From assembly GCF_900090325.1 (NCBI RefSeq), contig NZ_FMHW01000002.1, forward strand, positions 682,001 through 746,000: DNA of 64,000 nucleotides. Direction: 5' to 3'. Position numbers and translations under genes: made by a program. Below are positions 9,001-15,037 of this stretch, in pieces (position 1 is the first letter of the stretch; the number at the start of each line of letters is the position of its first letter). The notes under the pieces are model-generated. The model was not told where the DNA came from. It made no database searches and saw only the letters and a program-made list of their open reading frames with translations. Origin of the DNA: Micromonospora pallida. GTDB taxonomy: Bacteria > Actinomycetota > Actinomycetes > Mycobacteriales > Micromonosporaceae.

Positions 9001-10522
9001 ACTCGCTCCCGGTGCGGGAGTCCGGTACGCCGCAGGCGGCGACCAGCCCGGCGGCCACCCCGGGCACCGTCCCGGCGACCTGCTCGACCTCGTGGCAAAG
9101 CAGGTTGTGTCCGTTGAGGATGATCAGGTCCTTCTCCCGGCCGGTGACGGTGATCCGTCCGTCCACCAGGTACGCGAGGTCGCCGGTGTCCCACCAGCCC
9201 CCGGGACGCAGGGCGGCCCGGGTCGCCTCGGGGTCGGCGAGGTAGCCGGGGGTGAGCCGGGGCGAGCGGACCTGGAGCCGACCGATTCGCCCCTCGGGCA
9301 GCACCTCGTCGTCCGGGTCGACGATGCGCACAGTGGCACCGGGGGCGGGCGCGCCGACGGCGAGGAACTCGACGCAGTCGGCGGGGTCGTCGTCGGCGGT
9401 GGCCCAGGCCAGGTCACCGTCGAGGCTGGCAATGCGGACCCGCTGTCGGCAGCCCGGCTCGGCCAGGGACGCGAAGGTGATCGCGGTGCTGGTCTCGGAC
9501 ATGCCCCAGGCGGGGGTCATCGCGGCTACCGGCACGCCGGTCGCCGCCACGAACGCGTCGAAGGTCTCCGGCAGGCACTGCTCGCCGCCGCTGACCATCC
9601 GCCGGACGTGCCCCAGCTCCCACCGGCGGTGGTCCGGGTCACGGACCACCGCGTCGGCCACCAGCCGGAGTCCGAAGTTCGGCGCCCAACTGTGGGTGAC
9701 CCGGTGTCGGCGCATCAGCTCGAGCCAGCGCAGCGGATCGGCCAGCACCCGCTCGGTGTCGACGTGCACGCTGGTCGCGCCGAGGAACACCCCGCCGAGG
9801 TGGTAGAGGAGCAGCCCGGCGACGTGGTCCACCGGGAGCCAGTTGAGCAGCACGTCGCCGGGGCGGATGTCGAGCATCTCCCGCGCGCCGACGGCGTACT
9901 GCGACAGGCCGAGGTGGGTCAGTGGGATGATCTTCGGGGTGCCGGTGCTGCCGGAGGAGAGTTGCAGCACCGCCACCTCCTCCGGCGTGGCCCGGTGGTC
10001 CCCGTCCGGCCGGGGCCGGTGGCCGTCGACCAGCTCGGTCACGGTGACGACCCGTCCGCCGAGCGGCAGGTGACGCAACCCGGCCGCGTCGACGGTCCCG
10101 GCGACGACGAGTGGTTCGCCCAGCGTCCGCCAGACGTGCCGGAGCGCGTCGAGCGCCGGGGAGTTCCCGGCGTGCTCGGGCCCGGCGGCGGTGGTCAGCG
10201 GAGCCACCCCGGCCAGCACGCAGCCGAAGAACGCCGGCCAGTACTCGACGGCCGCGCCGACCCGCAGGATCGCGTACCCGCCGGCGGGCACGCCCCGCGC
10301 CCGCAGGCCGTCGCGGACCGCGCGGGCCCGGCCGAGCAGGTCGGGGTGGGCCAGGAACTCGGTGCCGCCGTCGGCGGCGACCAGGTGCAGGCCCGCGTCG
10401 GGGAACCGGTCCGCCGCGCGGGCCAGCGCCTCGCCCACCGTCCGGGGGTGCGTCGGGTCGTCAGGCAGGTCACTGCCGTGGCTGACGGCGGGACGGCGGT
10501 CGGCGGGCTGGGGAGGGGTCAC
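1..10522 (-). CDS. Hybrid PKS-NRPS megasynthase with acyl-AMP ligase loading and luciferase-like monooxygenase, 3' end outside window
   Basis: One uninterrupted reading frame of at least 3507 residues. Order by approximate residue: acyl-AMP ligase 1-570 (SSGSTGTPK near 188); ACP1 with LGIGSVE, Ser 682; ketosynthase 735-1155 with Cys 911, His 1047 and His 1082; acyltransferase 1255-1575 with GHSVGE Ser 1350 and AFHS at 1449-1452, the malonyl-CoA type; ACP2 with GADSLLL, Ser 1723; Pro/Ala-rich linker; luciferase-like flavin monooxygenase 1978-2310; condensation domain with HHLATDG at 2493; adenylation domain 2840-3300 (YTSGSTGHPKG at 3004); PCP with GGHSLAA, Ser 3391. It should activate an acid, extend it once with malonate, oxidise the beta-keto intermediate and join it to an amino acid. 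My manual alignment of the adenylation pocket gives roughly D-A-A-F-V-G-A-I-V-K, which I cannot assign. No KR, DH or TE is seen. The GTG start overlaps the MFS stop (GTGA), with GAGG about 10 bases upstream. Confidence 0.9.
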   Translation of the reverse strand, partial: MTPPQPADRRPAVSHGSDLPDDPTHPRTVGEALARAADRFPDAGLHLVAADGGTEFLAHPDLLGRARAVRDGLRARGVPAGGYAILRVGAAVEYWPAFFGCVLAGVAPLTTAAGPEHAGNSPALDALRHVWRTLGEPLVVAGTVDAAGLRHLPLGGRVVTVTELVDGHRPRPDGDHRATPEEVAVLQLSSGSTGTPKIIPLTHLGLSQYAVGAREMLDIRPGDVLLNWLPVDHVAGLLLYHLGGVFLGATSVHVDTERVLADPLRWLELMRRHRVTHSWAPNFGLRLVADAVVRDPDHRRWELGHVRRMVSGGEQCLPETFDAFVAATGVPVAAMTPAWGMSETSTAITFASLAEPGCRQRVRIASLDGDLAWATADDDPADCVEFLAVGAPAPGATVRIVDPDDEVLPEGRIGRLQVRSPRLTPGYLADPEATRAALRPGGWWDTGDLAYLVDGRITVTGREKDLIILNGHNLLCHEVEQVAGTVPGVAAGLVAACGVPDSRTGSESLVVFHVPDPAAGRSPQEVARDVTAAVARRWGTAPARVVAVRAEEFPRTTGGKIQRAALRRRFTAGEFDTGRPGPAPTATTPPVPPPVASLSPPLAAPTAPPLPSPTPVPHPAAPSAPAPPSPSPVVSSVPAPASLPIGPPGRTTVRRTVLDALGDLLDGPVDSELPFWELGIGSVEIVRFRSRLEQVLGRPVPAPTLFAHPTVDALVRHLTDTAPADSAGPAPVDRDHRIAIIGMAARFPGAASVDEFWSNLLAGVESVRFFTPDELAAAGVTDADAPGFVAASGVLDDVAGFDAGFFGISAREAELLDPQHRLFLETCQHALEDAGYAGDRDRARVGLFAGGGMNLYTHHTYLRNNLDAATRAADPATVVGAALGNQPDFLATRVAYRLGLTGPAITVQTACSTSLVAVHLAARALLAGDADLALAGAVAVHVPQVTGYHHTPGSILSAQGQCRPFDAAADGTVGGNGVAAVVLKPYARAVADGDPVHAVLLGSAVNNDGAGKVGFTAPSVTGQVEVIRQALRNAAVSAASIGYVEAHGTGTALGDPVEHHALAEAYASARPLLGSVKANIGHLDSCAGMAGLVKAVLAVRTGQLPPQINFTRPVVDLAPFTVTTSPIGWPVGDTPRRAAVSALGVGGTNAHVIVEQPPAEVAPPAATTSPAPGLLPLSAADPAALTALAARHRDHLRAHPDLMLADLVTTAGRGRRHLRHRLVVRGDSPAALASALDRVVGGTAIPDTVVTGSVPAGPLALAFPGQGDLRPVLLPLAERFPVVRDVLAEAATAYRDAVGGDLLARLRETPDDPAGVPTDLAQPVLVVVGLALAELWRSWGIVPELVLGHSVGEYAALAVAGALPFADAVRLAAWRGRLMQDALGPGAMLAVLADRATVDDLVVGSTVEVAVVNGPDRHVLAGSPDEVTAVADRAARRGLSTRRLPVTRAFHSSAIEPLRDQLSALAGRVDLRPVRLPVVSTVDGRVREPGWQPDAEHLYWQARGAVEFHAAVRTIVDQGCRTIIEAGPDAALTRLARATRSTATWVPSQRRDADPIDGVWRAVAELYCAGAPVDWTAITEGCGGRRVSLPGYPFQHRRYWIDPDPDPTGGTRARAARTADGPAPAVRAARPDAVPDTAAPLTEAPVTAPAPAAHTEASTPVAGAPVAGPVSGQPVLTGEPSASDLVADEAVLDWVRTLTADKLGLDVTAVGPDETFFALGADSLLLISMSREIDQAHGVRVPIRDLFETVDTPRRLAERIVTGSAPSPTDPAQTALSPTGLSPTGPSSSGPGLSRVGVPRDTASRGVDAPGTPRLAASGVDRGGVARPGEAAETGTLRPTMPTMPAVPAVPAHDLSAIVHRQLDLMQQQLALLRAAGQPAGILPVSALPAGALPATAATGAQGAIPTQSSVPARDSAPAPAAVPTSAPRPVPTRVPPGPDPQPATEPKPGADPGPDAEPGPDAEPGPDAEPGPGADSVDVSLYFFGDYPDQDADDRYGLILDAAQYADTHGFHAVWFPERHFHSFGGIFPNPSVLAAALAVRTSRIRLNAGSVVLPLHHPVRVAEEWSMVDNLSGGRVGLGCAPGWHANDFVFQPENFGRHKQVMYEHLETVRRLWRGDAVAARSGSGDPIDVRLFPRPVQDAPPFFTAIVGNPDSYREAARRDVGVVTNLMTQDVAQLAENIALYRRTRAEHGLDPAAGRVVVLLHTYLGDDLDRVREAAFEPFCAYLRSSLHLLGQVVNSLGMSIDLADTPDDDVRFMLSRAYQRYCEQRALIGTPESCRPVLDAVLDAGADEIACFVDFGVPAPAVRAGLPFIDVLRRATPRRRTAPVAGGAVDREETAPLTPGQRRLWLTEQLHPGTPAYTEAVAVRLRGPLDVAALRGALADVVARHAPLRTTYREVDGEPCQVVRPTVPVELPIRELAGPAKKAVRELAGPAEEPVREVTGEAAESAVAAAMAGESRRVFDLAEGPVFAFTLLRFSAEHHVLVLAFHHLATDGTSYAVLTREVSAAYRARVTGTTPELPDLPVSYPDLARAAAGRRDVDDKDLGYWLTRFDPPPPTLVLPSDLPRPALPSAAGRSVFTEVPAELTDRIRRFSRAERVTPFTTLLSAFGVMLFRFSGQPDLVVGTGFSGRDDRTADLVGFFVDTLPLRLDLTGDPTFREVLARTQATAAEGYEHAAVPFDALVRALAPHREAGRNPLFDVVVEYETGGAFAFDLPEVTAEPLPVGLDKAPVDLMVYLSHTDTVRCHVEYRTEVFDPVTVRRFLDDWLGMLDRLTRNPDLPLSRLADAVGQDAAPNGTAARPAPARHRADPAGERPEPVRERPELVPGQAGRLDDLVLRQAGRTPDAPAVVGGGSRWTYRELRVWAEALAGRIAATGVGADDLVAVLLPRRPELVAAQLGVLLAGAAFLPLDPDLPPARLAALLADSGARLLVTSTAVDHPTNPPRLTVEEVTELTVDEDADEDRSPAATPQSNTLPAFRTAGPASTAGLGPEHLAWCVYTSGSTGHPKGVLVPHRAAVRSVTWHAEALGLTGSDVVAHGLGLGFDANLAEIWPALAAGATVHLVPDAVRADPAALRAWWAEHRVTVAFLPAPLAELVFALPTPPAATLRTLVVGGSQLRRRPPAGFPATVINAYGPTEATIVTTAGPVPPDGTGPVDIGVSAADHRLYVLDPDGRPVPPGAVGELYVGGDGLARGYLGRPAETAAAFPPDPYSPVPGARMYRTGDRVRVRGNGNLEFLGRLDDQVKIAGHRVEPGEAAVVLAGLTGVRQAAVVARHDRGDEPYLAAYVVPVDDGEPPAERTARLTAALADRLPPYLVPRAWVLLDVLPTGGTGKIDVARLPAPEAPAGDQRPQPGTEQLVHDAWCAELGVSRLPLDVPFFAAGGHSLAAVRLANRLTGLLGTEVGVHRVLQAPGIRALTTALTTTAPTGETTPTGPSAPVEESPATGRSAPVEPAAPDAEVAPRGEVAPETRAAPVEESAPATYQQELMWHGQRRAPNPAAV
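3191..3275. repeat. 33-bp tandem repeat inside the condensation domain
   Basis: Two full 33-bp copies (3191-3223 and 3224-3256) and a partial third (3257-3275). On the minus strand they encode an 11-residue unit starting LAGPA and ending VRE. The copies differ at a few bases, so the duplication is not brand new, and the reading frame is kept. The repeat lies in the N-terminal half of the condensation domain, before the HHLATDG motif. Confidence 0.8.
4605..4658. repeat. 18-bp tandem repeat in inter-domain linker
   Basis: Three 18-bp copies (4605-4622, 4623-4640, 4641-4658), nearly identical. On the minus strand they encode a repeated six-residue unit of Gly, Pro, Asp, Ala and Glu in the linker between ACP2 and the luciferase-like monooxygenase. 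A flexible acidic Pro/Ala tether of this kind is normal between assembly-line domains. Confidence 0.8.
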
Positions 10523-11793
10523 GAGGCTACCTCGGCTGGTTGACGACGTGCTGCGGCCCGGAGGCGGACGTGGACGACGAGGAAGGTGAGCGCGGCGGCC
10601 AGCGCCAGCCCGTGGGCGGCCCCGACGACCGGCAGCGGCGGGAACCGGTCCAGCAGCACGGCGCAGACGATCATGCCGAGTCCGAAGCCGGCGTTCTGCG
10701 CCGCGCTGGCGAAGCCGAACAGGCGGGCGCGTAGGTCGGCGTCGACCGCCTGGAGTCGGGTGGTGTAGCTGATCTCGGCGTACCCGTCGGCCGCGCCGGC
10801 CGCCAGGGTCACCGGGACCAGCAACCAGACCGGCAGGCCGGTGAAGGCGAGCACGAAACAGACCGACATCAGGCAGGTGGCCACCCCGAAGGGCAGCTCC
10901 GACGGTCCCCGCCCGACGCGCTTCGCCCGCCAGGCGGCCCAGCGGCCGGCGAGCAGACTGCCCGCCGCCCAGGCGGTGGTGAAGATCGCGGCGAACGTGG
11001 CGGGGGAGTCGGGGCGGACCAGGGTCGCGTACACCGGCAGCCCGACGTTGTGCGACGCGGAGCCGAGGGCGTCGGCGGCGCGTACCGCGATCATCGCCGG
11101 GACCACCGGGGCGACGGCCTGGAGCAGACCGAACCGACCGGGCGCGCGGAGCCCGGCGGTAGGCGGCCCGGCGGCGGCCGGCCCGGCGGCGGCCGGTCGG
11201 GCGACGGCGGTGGTGCGCCGGGCCACCGGGAGCAGGAGCAGGGCGGAGAGGAGGTAGGTGCCGGCGTCGACCAGGAACGCCACGTGGTAGCCGAGCCAGC
11301 CGACGAGCACCCCCGCCGAGGCGAAGCCGAGCAGCATCCCCACCGAGCGCAGCGTCACCACCAGGCCGTTGGCCCGGGTCAGCCGGTCCGGACCGACCAT
11401 CGTGGGCAGGTGCGCGCGCATCGCCACGCCCCAGATCGTCTGGCCCGCGCCGAGCGCCACCGCGAGCCCGTACAGCACGGTGTTCCGCACCCCGGCGGGA
11501 GCCGCGACGAGCAGGACGAGCGTGCCGGCCGCGACCAGGTCGGCGCCGATCATCAGGTACGGGCGACGCTGCCGGCCGGCGAGCCGGCCCGCGACCGGAC
11601 CGGCGAGGAACCCGGCCGCCAGACGGACGGCCATGAAGGCGCCGGTCTGCAACGTGGAGCCGGTCAGGTGCAGGACGAACAGGCCGAGCGCCACCAGGTT
11701 CAGGAAGCTGCCGAAGGTCGACACGGCGTGCGCCGTTGCCACGAGCCGCACCTCGTGCCACGACCGGTCCATCGCTGCTGCTCCGCCCACCAC
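10519..11793 (-). CDS. MFS transporter, probable exporter of the adjacent cluster's product
   Basis: A 424-residue protein with about a dozen hydrophobic segments and an inter-segment GRLAGRQRRPY loop, as in the major facilitator superfamily. A Pro/Ala/Gly-rich loop near residues 195-215 probably separates the two six-helix halves. It resembles the drug and siderophore exporter branch (EntS-like). It is the gene immediately upstream of the megasynthase and its stop overlaps the megasynthase GTG by four bases, so the two are very likely co-translated and the role is probably product efflux or self-protection. The GTG at 11793 has a GGGGGGAG ribosome site 7 bases upstream; an in-frame ATG at 11772 is the alternative start. 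Confidence 0.85.
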   Translation of the reverse strand: MVGGAAAMDRSWHEVRLVATAHAVSTFGSFLNLVALGLFVLHLTGSTLQTGAFMAVRLAAGFLAGPVAGRLAGRQRRPYLMIGADLVAAGTLVLLVAAPAGVRNTVLYGLAVALGAGQTIWGVAMRAHLPTMVGPDRLTRANGLVVTLRSVGMLLGFASAGVLVGWLGYHVAFLVDAGTYLLSALLLLPVARRTTAVARPAAAGPAAAGPPTAGLRAPGRFGLLQAVAPVVPAMIAVRAADALGSASHNVGLPVYATLVRPDSPATFAAIFTTAWAAGSLLAGRWAAWRAKRVGRGPSELPFGVATCLMSVCFVLAFTGLPVWLLVPVTLAAGAADGYAEISYTTRLQAVDADLRARLFGFASAAQNAGFGLGMIVCAVLLDRFPPLPVVGAAHGLALAAALTFLVVHVRLRAAARRQPAEVAS

Positions 11794-11903
11794 CGACTCG
11801 CTCCCCCCGATGCGTGACTGGCAATCATGCCGGCGCCGTCAATGCATTTCAATTCCCGGATGCCGGACGTCCGCCCGGTGACCGGGCCGGCGTGGCAATT
11901 GGG

Positions 11904-11909
11904 CAGAAT
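11904..11909 (+). promoter_or_regulatory. Candidate -10 box of a leaderless promoter for the TrmH gene
   Basis: CAGAAT lies six bases before the GTG at 11916, and no purine-rich ribosome site is present. This matches the spacing of the other candidate leaderless promoters in this window. Confidence 0.45.
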
Positions 11910-11915
11910 CCTCCG

Positions 11916-12725
11916 GTGTCCGTCCACCAGATCACCGACCCTGACGACGACCGGATCGCCGACTACCGGGCGTTGACCGACGTCGAGCTGCGCACCCGGT
12001 GGGAGCCGCCGCACGGACTCTTCATCGCCGAGGGAGAGCTGGTGCTGCGGCGGGCGCTGCGCGCCGGCTACCCGCCCCGCTCGTTCCTGGTCGATGCCAA
12101 ACGGGTCGACCAGCTCGCCGACCTCGACACCGGCGACGCCCCGGTCTACGCGGCCACCCCGGACGTGCTGGAACGGGCCACCGGCTTCCACGTGCACCGG
12201 GGGGTGCTCGCCTCGTTCCGCCGCCTGCCGCTGCCCAGCCCGGCGGACCTGCTCGCCACCGCCCGACGGGTGGTGATCCTCGAGGACGTCAACAACCACA
12301 CCAATTTGGGCGCGATCTTCCGGGCGGTGGCCGCGCTCGGGGTGGACGGGGTGCTGCTCTCGCCGTCCTGCGCCGACCCGCTCTACCGGCGCAGCGTACG
12401 GGTCAGCATGGGTGAGGTGTTCGCCGTGCCGTACGCGAAACTGGAGCCCTGGCCGGACGGCCTGGCGCAGGTCCGCGCGGCCGGCTTCACGGTGCTGGCG
12501 ATGACCCCGGCCCCGGACGCGGTGCCGATCCAGCGGCTCACCGCCGACCAGCGCGCCCGCGCCGCCCTGCTGCTCGGCGCGGAGGGCGCCGGACTGAGCC
12601 GGGCCGCGCAGGCCGCCAGCGACGTCCGGGTGGTCATCCCGATGCGTCGCAACGTCGACTCGCTCAACGTGGCCGCGGCCACCGCCGTGGCCTGCTGGGA
12701 ACTGGGCCGCGACGACCCGCTCTGA
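11916..12725 (+). CDS. TrmH/SpoU family RNA 2'-O-methyltransferase
   Basis: A 269-residue protein with all three SPOUT (SpoU) motifs: NNHTNLGAIFRA near residue 127 (motif 1), LLLGAEGAGLS (motif 2), and IPMRRNVDSLNVAAATA (motif 3, forming the knotted AdoMet site). Residues 1-110 form an N-terminal RNA-binding domain typical of rRNA methylases such as TsnR and RlmB. It should methylate a ribose 2'-OH in rRNA or tRNA; the exact site cannot be read from the sequence. The reading frame extends upstream to 11736, but the GTG at 11916 is preferred because the upstream part overlaps the divergent MFS gene and a -10-like box sits just before this GTG. It ends one base into the alternative start of the PucR gene. 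Confidence 0.85.
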   Translation: MSVHQITDPDDDRIADYRALTDVELRTRWEPPHGLFIAEGELVLRRALRAGYPPRSFLVDAKRVDQLADLDTGDAPVYAATPDVLERATGFHVHRGVLASFRRLPLPSPADLLATARRVVILEDVNNHTNLGAIFRAVAALGVDGVLLSPSCADPLYRRSVRVSMGEVFAVPYAKLEPWPDGLAQVRAAGFTVLAMTPAPDAVPIQRLTADQRARAALLLGAEGAGLSRAAQAASDVRVVIPMRRNVDSLNVAAATAVACWELGRDDPL

Positions 12726-12762
12726 TGACGTCGGGCCTGGTCAGCCGATACTACCCGCGCGG

Positions 12763-12768
12763 TAGCGT
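12763..12768 (+). promoter_or_regulatory. Candidate -10 box (TAGCGT) for the PucR-type regulator
   Basis: TAGCGT is separated by seven bases from the GTG at 12776. No Shine-Dalgarno sequence precedes that GTG, so a leaderless transcript starting at or next to the start codon is the simplest reading. Confidence 0.5.
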
Positions 12769-12775
12769 GTCGCCC

Positions 12776-14440
12776 GTGTTCCCTACCGTGCGTGAGGTGC
12801 TGGCGCTGGACCCGGTCCGGCACGGTGCACCACGCCTGGTGGCCGGGGAGGCGGCGGTGGACCGGCCGGTACGGTGGGTGCACGTCGCCGAGGTGCCGGA
12901 CATCGCCACCCTGCTGCGCGGCGGCGAACTCGTCCTCACCACCGGCATCGGACTGCCCGCCGACGACGCGGGACTGCGCGCCTTCATCGACACGCTCGCC
13001 GAGGTCGAGGTCTCCGGCCTCGTCGTCGAGTTGGGCCGCCGGTACGTCGGCGCGGTGCCCCGGGTGATGGCCGCCGCCGCCGCGCGGCGCGGACTACCCC
13101 TGGTGGAGCTGCGCCGGGCCACCCCGTTCGTCCGGATCACCGAGGCGGTGCACGCCCTGATCGTCGACGCGCAGCTCCACGAGCTGCGGGCCACCGAGGA
13201 GATCCACCAGCGGTTCACCGAACTCTCCGTCTCCGGGGCCGGCCCGCAGGAGGTGGTCCGGCAGGCCGCCGAACTGGCCGGCTGCCCGGTGGTGCTGGAG
13301 AACCTAGCCCGCCAGGTGCTCGCGTACGACCCGGCGGGGGAGAGTGCCGAACTGCTGCTCGACGGCTGGGAGCAGCACTCCCGGCGGATCCAGCCGGCCG
13401 GGCGGACCGCGTACGACGCGGACAGCGGCTGGCTGGTCACCACCGTGGGTGCCCGGGAACAGGACTGGGGACGACTGCTGCTGCGCTGGCCCGGCCGGGA
13501 GATTGCCACCGCCCCGCCCGACGGGGTCACCCCGCCGACCCGGCTGACCATCCTGGTCGAGCGGGCCGCCTCCACCCTGGCGCTCGGCCGCCTGATCCGC
13601 CGGGACGCCGAGGGGCTGGAACGGCAGTTGCACCGGACCCTGCTCACCGCCCTGCTGGACCACTCCCGCCCGGTCGACGAGGTGGCCCTGCGGGCCCGCG
13701 CGATCGGGGTGACCCTGGACCGGCGGCACCTGGTCGGCGTGGTGGTCCGGCACCGCGCCGACCAGGTGCCGGACGAGACGGGCTCGGCGCGGCTGCGGGA
13801 CCTGGCTGAGGCGGTCGGCCAGGCGTTGCGCGAGGCGAAGCTGACCGCGTTGACCAGTGCCCTGGACGACCAGGCGGTCGGCGCGCTGCTCGCCCTCCCC
13901 GAGTCGGCCGTCGAGCCGAAGGCCCTCGCCGCGTTTGCCGCCGCGTTGCGCCGGATCCGGGTCGACGCCCGTCCGGCACCGGGCGGGCCGGGGGCGGTGA
14001 TCGTGGCGGCCGGGTCCGGGGTAGGCACTCTGCGGGAGGCGTACCGGTCGATGGTGGAGGCGCGGCAGGTCGCCGACGCGGCCCGTCGGGATCGGCGGGA
14101 CCTGCCGGTGTTCCGGTTGCCGCACGTCGGCCTGGCCGGACTGTTGCACCTACTGCGGGAGGACCCCCGGGTGCAGACGTTCGTGGAGCGGGAACTGGGG
14201 CCGCTGCTGGCGTACGACGCCCGACATCCCCGGGACCAGTTGCTCGGGACGCTGCGCGCCTACCTGGAGCAGGGCCGGAACAAGTCCGCGGGGGCGGCTG
14301 TCGCGCACCTGTCCCGACCGGCGTTCTACGAGCGGCTGGCCCGGATCGCCCGGATCCTCGACGCCGACCTGGACTCGGTCGACGTCTGTCTCTCCCTGCA
14401 CGTCGCCCTGCTCGCCCTGGACGCCGTCCGCACCCGCTGA
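12776..14440 (+). CDS. PucR family transcriptional regulator
   Basis: A 554-residue protein. The N-terminal PucR domain begins FPTVREVLALDPVRHG and covers about 130 residues; a GGDEF-like CdaR segment follows; the C-terminal helix-turn-helix (HTH_30 type, around HPRDQLLGTLRAYLEQGRNK) ends the protein. Members control purine, amino-acid or polyamine catabolism genes. There is no adjacent catabolic operon here, so its target is unknown. An in-frame ATG at 12725 would add 17 residues and overlap the TrmH stop, but the family usually begins at FPTV and a TAGCGT box precedes the GTG at 12776, so that start is chosen. Confidence 0.85.
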   Translation: MFPTVREVLALDPVRHGAPRLVAGEAAVDRPVRWVHVAEVPDIATLLRGGELVLTTGIGLPADDAGLRAFIDTLAEVEVSGLVVELGRRYVGAVPRVMAAAAARRGLPLVELRRATPFVRITEAVHALIVDAQLHELRATEEIHQRFTELSVSGAGPQEVVRQAAELAGCPVVLENLARQVLAYDPAGESAELLLDGWEQHSRRIQPAGRTAYDADSGWLVTTVGAREQDWGRLLLRWPGREIATAPPDGVTPPTRLTILVERAASTLALGRLIRRDAEGLERQLHRTLLTALLDHSRPVDEVALRARAIGVTLDRRHLVGVVVRHRADQVPDETGSARLRDLAEAVGQALREAKLTALTSALDDQAVGALLALPESAVEPKALAAFAAALRRIRVDARPAPGGPGAVIVAAGSGVGTLREAYRSMVEARQVADAARRDRRDLPVFRLPHVGLAGLLHLLREDPRVQTFVERELGPLLAYDARHPRDQLLGTLRAYLEQGRNKSAGAAVAHLSRPAFYERLARIARILDADLDSVDVCLSLHVALLALDAVRTR

Positions 14441-14445
14441 CCCGC

Positions 14446-14856
14446 TCAGTCAGGCCCGCCGCCTGGTCGATCGGAACGGGAACGGTGCGACTCCCGAAGG
14501 TCCTGGATGACGACCTGCCCTGTTGCCAGGGTGTCAACGCGGCAGTCCGGGCCGAGCAGGGAGCCGTAGTAGCCCAGCCGAGGCATTCCCTCCCCGTTCC
14601 AGGGGGCGCACTGATCGTCCGCCACCGAGAACGAGAGATCGGCGTAGACCTGAGCGTTGACCCATGGCGTGTGCATCGGAGCAACCACCGTGGCCGGGTG
14701 CAGGGCGTGACCCAGCACAGCGGTGAACACCCGCGTCGCGAGCTTCGGATTCTCCCGCGCCACCCCGAAGTACATACTGGGCCTTCTGCGTACGGACTCG
14801 GCGGGCTCCAATACCTGGATGTGTTCGCGGCCGTACTCCCTCGGGCTCCCCGTCAT
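14446..14856 (-). CDS. Short protein with a GyrB-like N-terminal segment, function unknown
   Basis: A 136-residue protein. Near its start it reads HIQVLEPAESVRRRPSMYFG, closely resembling the conserved opening of DNA gyrase subunit B and ParE, where HIQVLEGLEAVRKRPGMYIG precedes the GHKL ATPase fold. The rest has no gyrase-like ATP-binding motifs that I can see and is far too short for a GyrB. It could be a small actinobacterial family that borrowed the segment, a gyrase-interacting protein, or a relic. The ATG at 14856 is chosen because TAGCGT sits seven bases upstream. The gene converges on the PucR gene with five bases between stops. Confidence 0.6.
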   Translation of the reverse strand: MTGSPREYGREHIQVLEPAESVRRRPSMYFGVARENPKLATRVFTAVLGHALHPATVVAPMHTPWVNAQVYADLSFSVADDQCAPWNGEGMPRLGYYGSLLGPDCRVDTLATGQVVIQDLRESHRSRSDRPGGGPD

Positions 14857-14863
14857 TGGAGCC

Positions 14864-14869
14864 ACGCTA
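14864..14869 (-). promoter_or_regulatory. Candidate -10 box (TAGCGT) for the GyrB-like gene
   Basis: On the minus strand TAGCGT is followed by GGCTCCA and then the ATG at 14856. Hexamer and spacing match those before the PucR gene. Confidence 0.45.
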
Positions 14870-15037
14870 CGCCAGCGGTGATCTTGTCCCCGGTCCCACG
14901 ACACCGATACACCCGGCATGTACCGCAGTGCCTACCAGCGCTGACGGAGAAGTGACACTGCATCGACAACGGTGGCGGTCGCCGCGCACAATGCAGGGCT
15001 CACCGGATGTGCCGAGCCGATGGTGAGGGGTGGACGG

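Noticed and set aside
12725..12775. ATG at 12725 as the PucR start
   Set aside because: It overlaps the TrmH stop without a ribosome site; the family begins at FPTV and a TAGCGT box precedes the GTG at 12776.
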